From the NCBI RefSeq assembly GCF_004364125.1, contig NZ_SNZV01000003.1:1-64000 (forward strand): DNA of 64,000 nt, written 5' to 3'. The notes under the pieces were generated by a model. It made no database searches. It had not been told where the DNA came from and saw only the letters and a list, made by a program, of their open reading frames with translations. Shown here piece by piece: positions 62,266 to 64,000 of the stretch. The translations under genes and the position numbers were made by a program. The stretch is from Sphingobacterium paludis. Its GTDB lineage: Bacteria; Bacteroidota; Bacteroidia; Sphingobacteriales; Sphingobacteriaceae. How positions within the stretch are numbered: the stretch's first letter is position 1; each line of letters opens with the position of its first letter.

Positions 62266-62348
62266 CCTAGCGGCTTAATGGCTTATAGTGCTCCAGCCGT
62301 GCGTCCAAGAACGGAAAGTTTTGCCCGAGTCTTTATTCAGAAATATTA

Positions 62349-62498
62349 TCAAATCAACAATGCAATAGCAATGGCTAAGAGCGCGACTAGCGCGTAGTCG
62401 GCTGCTCCAACATGATTGATTTTTATTCCCTGATTATATTTATACGCCGTTCGTATTAAAACAACAACGATCACACATACGATTAATCCTGTAGACAT
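62349..62498 (-). CDS. Tiny membrane protein, unknown function
   Basis: The ATG at 62498 gives 49 residues with two hydrophobic helices (about 4-15 and 32-49) joined by a basic loop (RTAYKYNQGIKINHVG). The longer frame to 62561 adds 21 unremarkable residues. No family is recognised. Neighbourhood with the M48 protease suggests it may be a partner or substrate, but a chance reading frame cannot be excluded. Confidence 0.4.
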   Translation of the reverse strand: MSTGLIVCVIVVVLIRTAYKYNQGIKINHVGAADYALVALLAIAIALLI

Positions 62499-62561
62499 AT
62501 ATAATTCTGTATTAAATGGTTTCAAAAATGAATTTTTAAAAAGCGTTAAGGGCATTGACAA

Positions 62562-63228
62562 TGAGTATCGTTGCCTTTATTTGCTTTTTTGTCAAATTCA
62601 TGGAAGACAATTCTTATCTTGCTTATTCATAATTCAGTATTTGCGTTTGGCTATTCACACTTCTGCAATCGGGTTTCTGAGATAAAAATCGTTTGTTTTC
62701 TATCTGCTTCGCTCGTGCGGTAAATCAGTTTACGAAATGTCTTTATTACCAAGCATTTCATTCAACATACCGCACACACAAACCAAGCAAGGGTTAAACG
62801 ACTAAACTCCAATGAACTAAATATAGCGAAAAATAGCAATTAAGTCAATTTATTATCTTATAAGAATTATTTCAACTAAAATAATTCAACATACTTTCTA
62901 CTTAATGTTCCGCTAATAAAAATCAACGAAGAAGACAAAAGACATTTTGGTTAACCTAATTAGTCAAAACACGGATGCGAATGATCTTGTTAAATAGCGA
63001 ACCAAAAATTTAATTATAACATTGCCATAAACTTGGCTATTTCAGCTTACGTAATCTTAACGCGCTAAGATCTTAGGATCGAACATTTGCGGCCATTTGC
63101 GGAAGAATTTGCAGCTTTCGCATGCGCATCGCGCGCTAGCTTATTAAAGGATCGTAAAAATCTAGTCACAGACTGCCATTTTCCGTAAAAATTAGCGAGA
63201 TTTAAAGCGACAACTAATCAACGCATAC
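62562..63228. other. 667-base AT-rich stretch without a recognised gene
   Basis: No frame of useful length with a start and ribosome-binding site was found. The DNA is AT-rich in the first 450 bases. Near 63085-63110 the octamer ATTTGCGG occurs twice in a short space, followed by a GC-rich palindromic patch (GCATGCGC, GCGCGC). The last 100 bases are the probable leader of the M28 peptidase gene. Confidence 0.5.
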
Positions 63229-64000
63229 ATGATCACACATCAAAAACTACGAATAGCGCTCTGCGCTATGGCTCTCTTTGCTTACGGCAGCTCCTTCGGA
63301 CAGTACGGGCGGCAAGAAGCGCAGCAATTGGACCCTATCGTACAAAAAATTGTTCAAGAAGCTAATGAAAACTCGCAATTAGAAAACCTGGCTTTCCAAT
63401 TACTGGACGTCGTCGGACCACGACTCGTGGGTACCCCCCAAATGAATAAAGCCAATGATTGGGCAGTAAAAACCTTCCAAAGCTGGGGGATTGATGCGGA
63501 GAAACAACAATTCGGCGAATGGCGCGGCTGGGAGCGCGGTATCTCTCATATTGATATGACATCGCCGCGGTTAAAAACACTTGCCGGAACGCAGCTAGCT
63601 TGGAGCCCGAGTACGAAAGGAAAAGCCATCGAGGGTGAAGTAATTGTTTTGCCTACATTTAAAGACTCTGCTGATTTCGTCGCTTGGCTTCCGAAGGTGA
63701 AAGGGAAATATGTCATGACATCGATGTACCAACCAACAGGTCGACCAGATCACGACTGGGAAAAATACGCCCGCCCAGAATCTTTTGAACACATGAAACA
63801 AGAGCGCGATTCGTTGGTTCGCGTGTTCAATGCCAATATCGCCAAAACAGGATATTCTGCTAATTCCATCCCGGCGAAGCTGGAGGAAGCCGGTGCCTTA
63901 GGTGTCCTTTCCAGCTTTTGGTCGCGAGAATTTGGGGCAAATAAGATTTTTGGCGCACGCACCAAAAAAGTGCCTTCTGTCGATATCTCCCTAGAAGATT
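63229..64000 (+). CDS. M28-family exported peptidase, N-terminal part
   Basis: The ATG at 63229 opens a frame that continues past the right edge; 257 residues are visible. A signal peptide (about 1-25, ending YGSSFGQ) is followed by LLDVVGPRLVGTPQMNKANDWAVKTFQSWG, the usual start of M28 aminopeptidase-like proteins. A PA-type domain (about 100-257) follows. The zinc-binding catalytic domain should lie beyond the window. Function as a zinc aminopeptidase is inferred from this N-terminal half only. Confidence 0.85.
   Translation, partial: MITHQKLRIALCAMALFAYGSSFGQYGRQEAQQLDPIVQKIVQEANENSQLENLAFQLLDVVGPRLVGTPQMNKANDWAVKTFQSWGIDAEKQQFGEWRGWERGISHIDMTSPRLKTLAGTQLAWSPSTKGKAIEGEVIVLPTFKDSADFVAWLPKVKGKYVMTSMYQPTGRPDHDWEKYARPESFEHMKQERDSLVRVFNANIAKTGYSANSIPAKLEEAGALGVLSSFWSREFGANKIFGARTKKVPSVDISLED

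Noticed and set aside
63085-63135. Repeated ATTTGCGG and GC-rich palindromes as a CRISPR or attachment site
   Set aside because: Only two short copies with no regular spacing, and no tRNA or integrase is present.

Overview
The window comes from a Bacteroidota chromosome, most likely a member of the Sphingobacteriaceae. This rests on the gene families present, on several promoters of the Bacteroidota type (TAnnTTTG -7 boxes before queD, dcd, pgi, the xth operon and the pigment operon), on Bacteroidota-style lipoprotein signals, and on a metE gene behind a SAM-I riboswitch. No rRNA, tRNA, CRISPR array, insertion sequence or phage gene was seen.

Positions 200-19340 hold general chromosomal genes. 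They start with an RND efflux operon whose inner-membrane pump and outer-membrane factor are fused into one 1520-residue reading frame. Next come two small envelope proteins, metE with its riboswitch, an FMN-dependent lactate dehydrogenase-like gene, queD, an xth-cyclophilin operon, a low-molecular-weight tyrosine phosphatase, a DegP/HtrA protease, dapF and a SNF2-type helicase.

Positions 19367-45696 form one tightly packed run of 26 minus-strand genes, with a divergent flavoprotein gene up to 47079. It is a flexirubin-type (aryl polyene plus dialkylresorcinol) pigment cluster. A tyrosine ammonia-lyase makes the aromatic starter and a PaaK-like ligase activates it. Two acyl carrier proteins, three active FabF-type ketosynthases, two catalytically dead ketosynthase relatives, a FabG reductase and three hotdog dehydratase-like proteins build the polyene. 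DarA and DarB make the dialkylresorcinol partner. Acyltransferases, a BtrH-like protein, a retinol-reductase-like oxidoreductase and the divergent halogenase-like flavoprotein are candidates for tailoring. An ABC-2 exporter, an MMPL transporter fused to PlsC and a methyltransferase-like domain, a LolA paralogue and a lipoprotein suggest a dedicated route to the outer membrane. Start and stop codons overlap repeatedly (TAATG, GTGA, TTGA), which suggests translational coupling. The one sizeable internal gap is 120 bases before the terminal ligase gene.

Positions 47164-64000 return to general genes: gltX, an orphan sensor kinase with DinB and thioesterase genes, a sugar MFS transporter behind a LacI-type palindrome, a tail-specific protease, a TPR protein, a Sfp-type phosphopantetheinyl transferase that could activate the pigment ACPs, dcd, prfB with its programmed frameshift, pgi, a small outer-membrane protein, an AT-rich segment with an M48 protease and a tiny membrane protein, and the start of an M28 peptidase that runs off the right edge.
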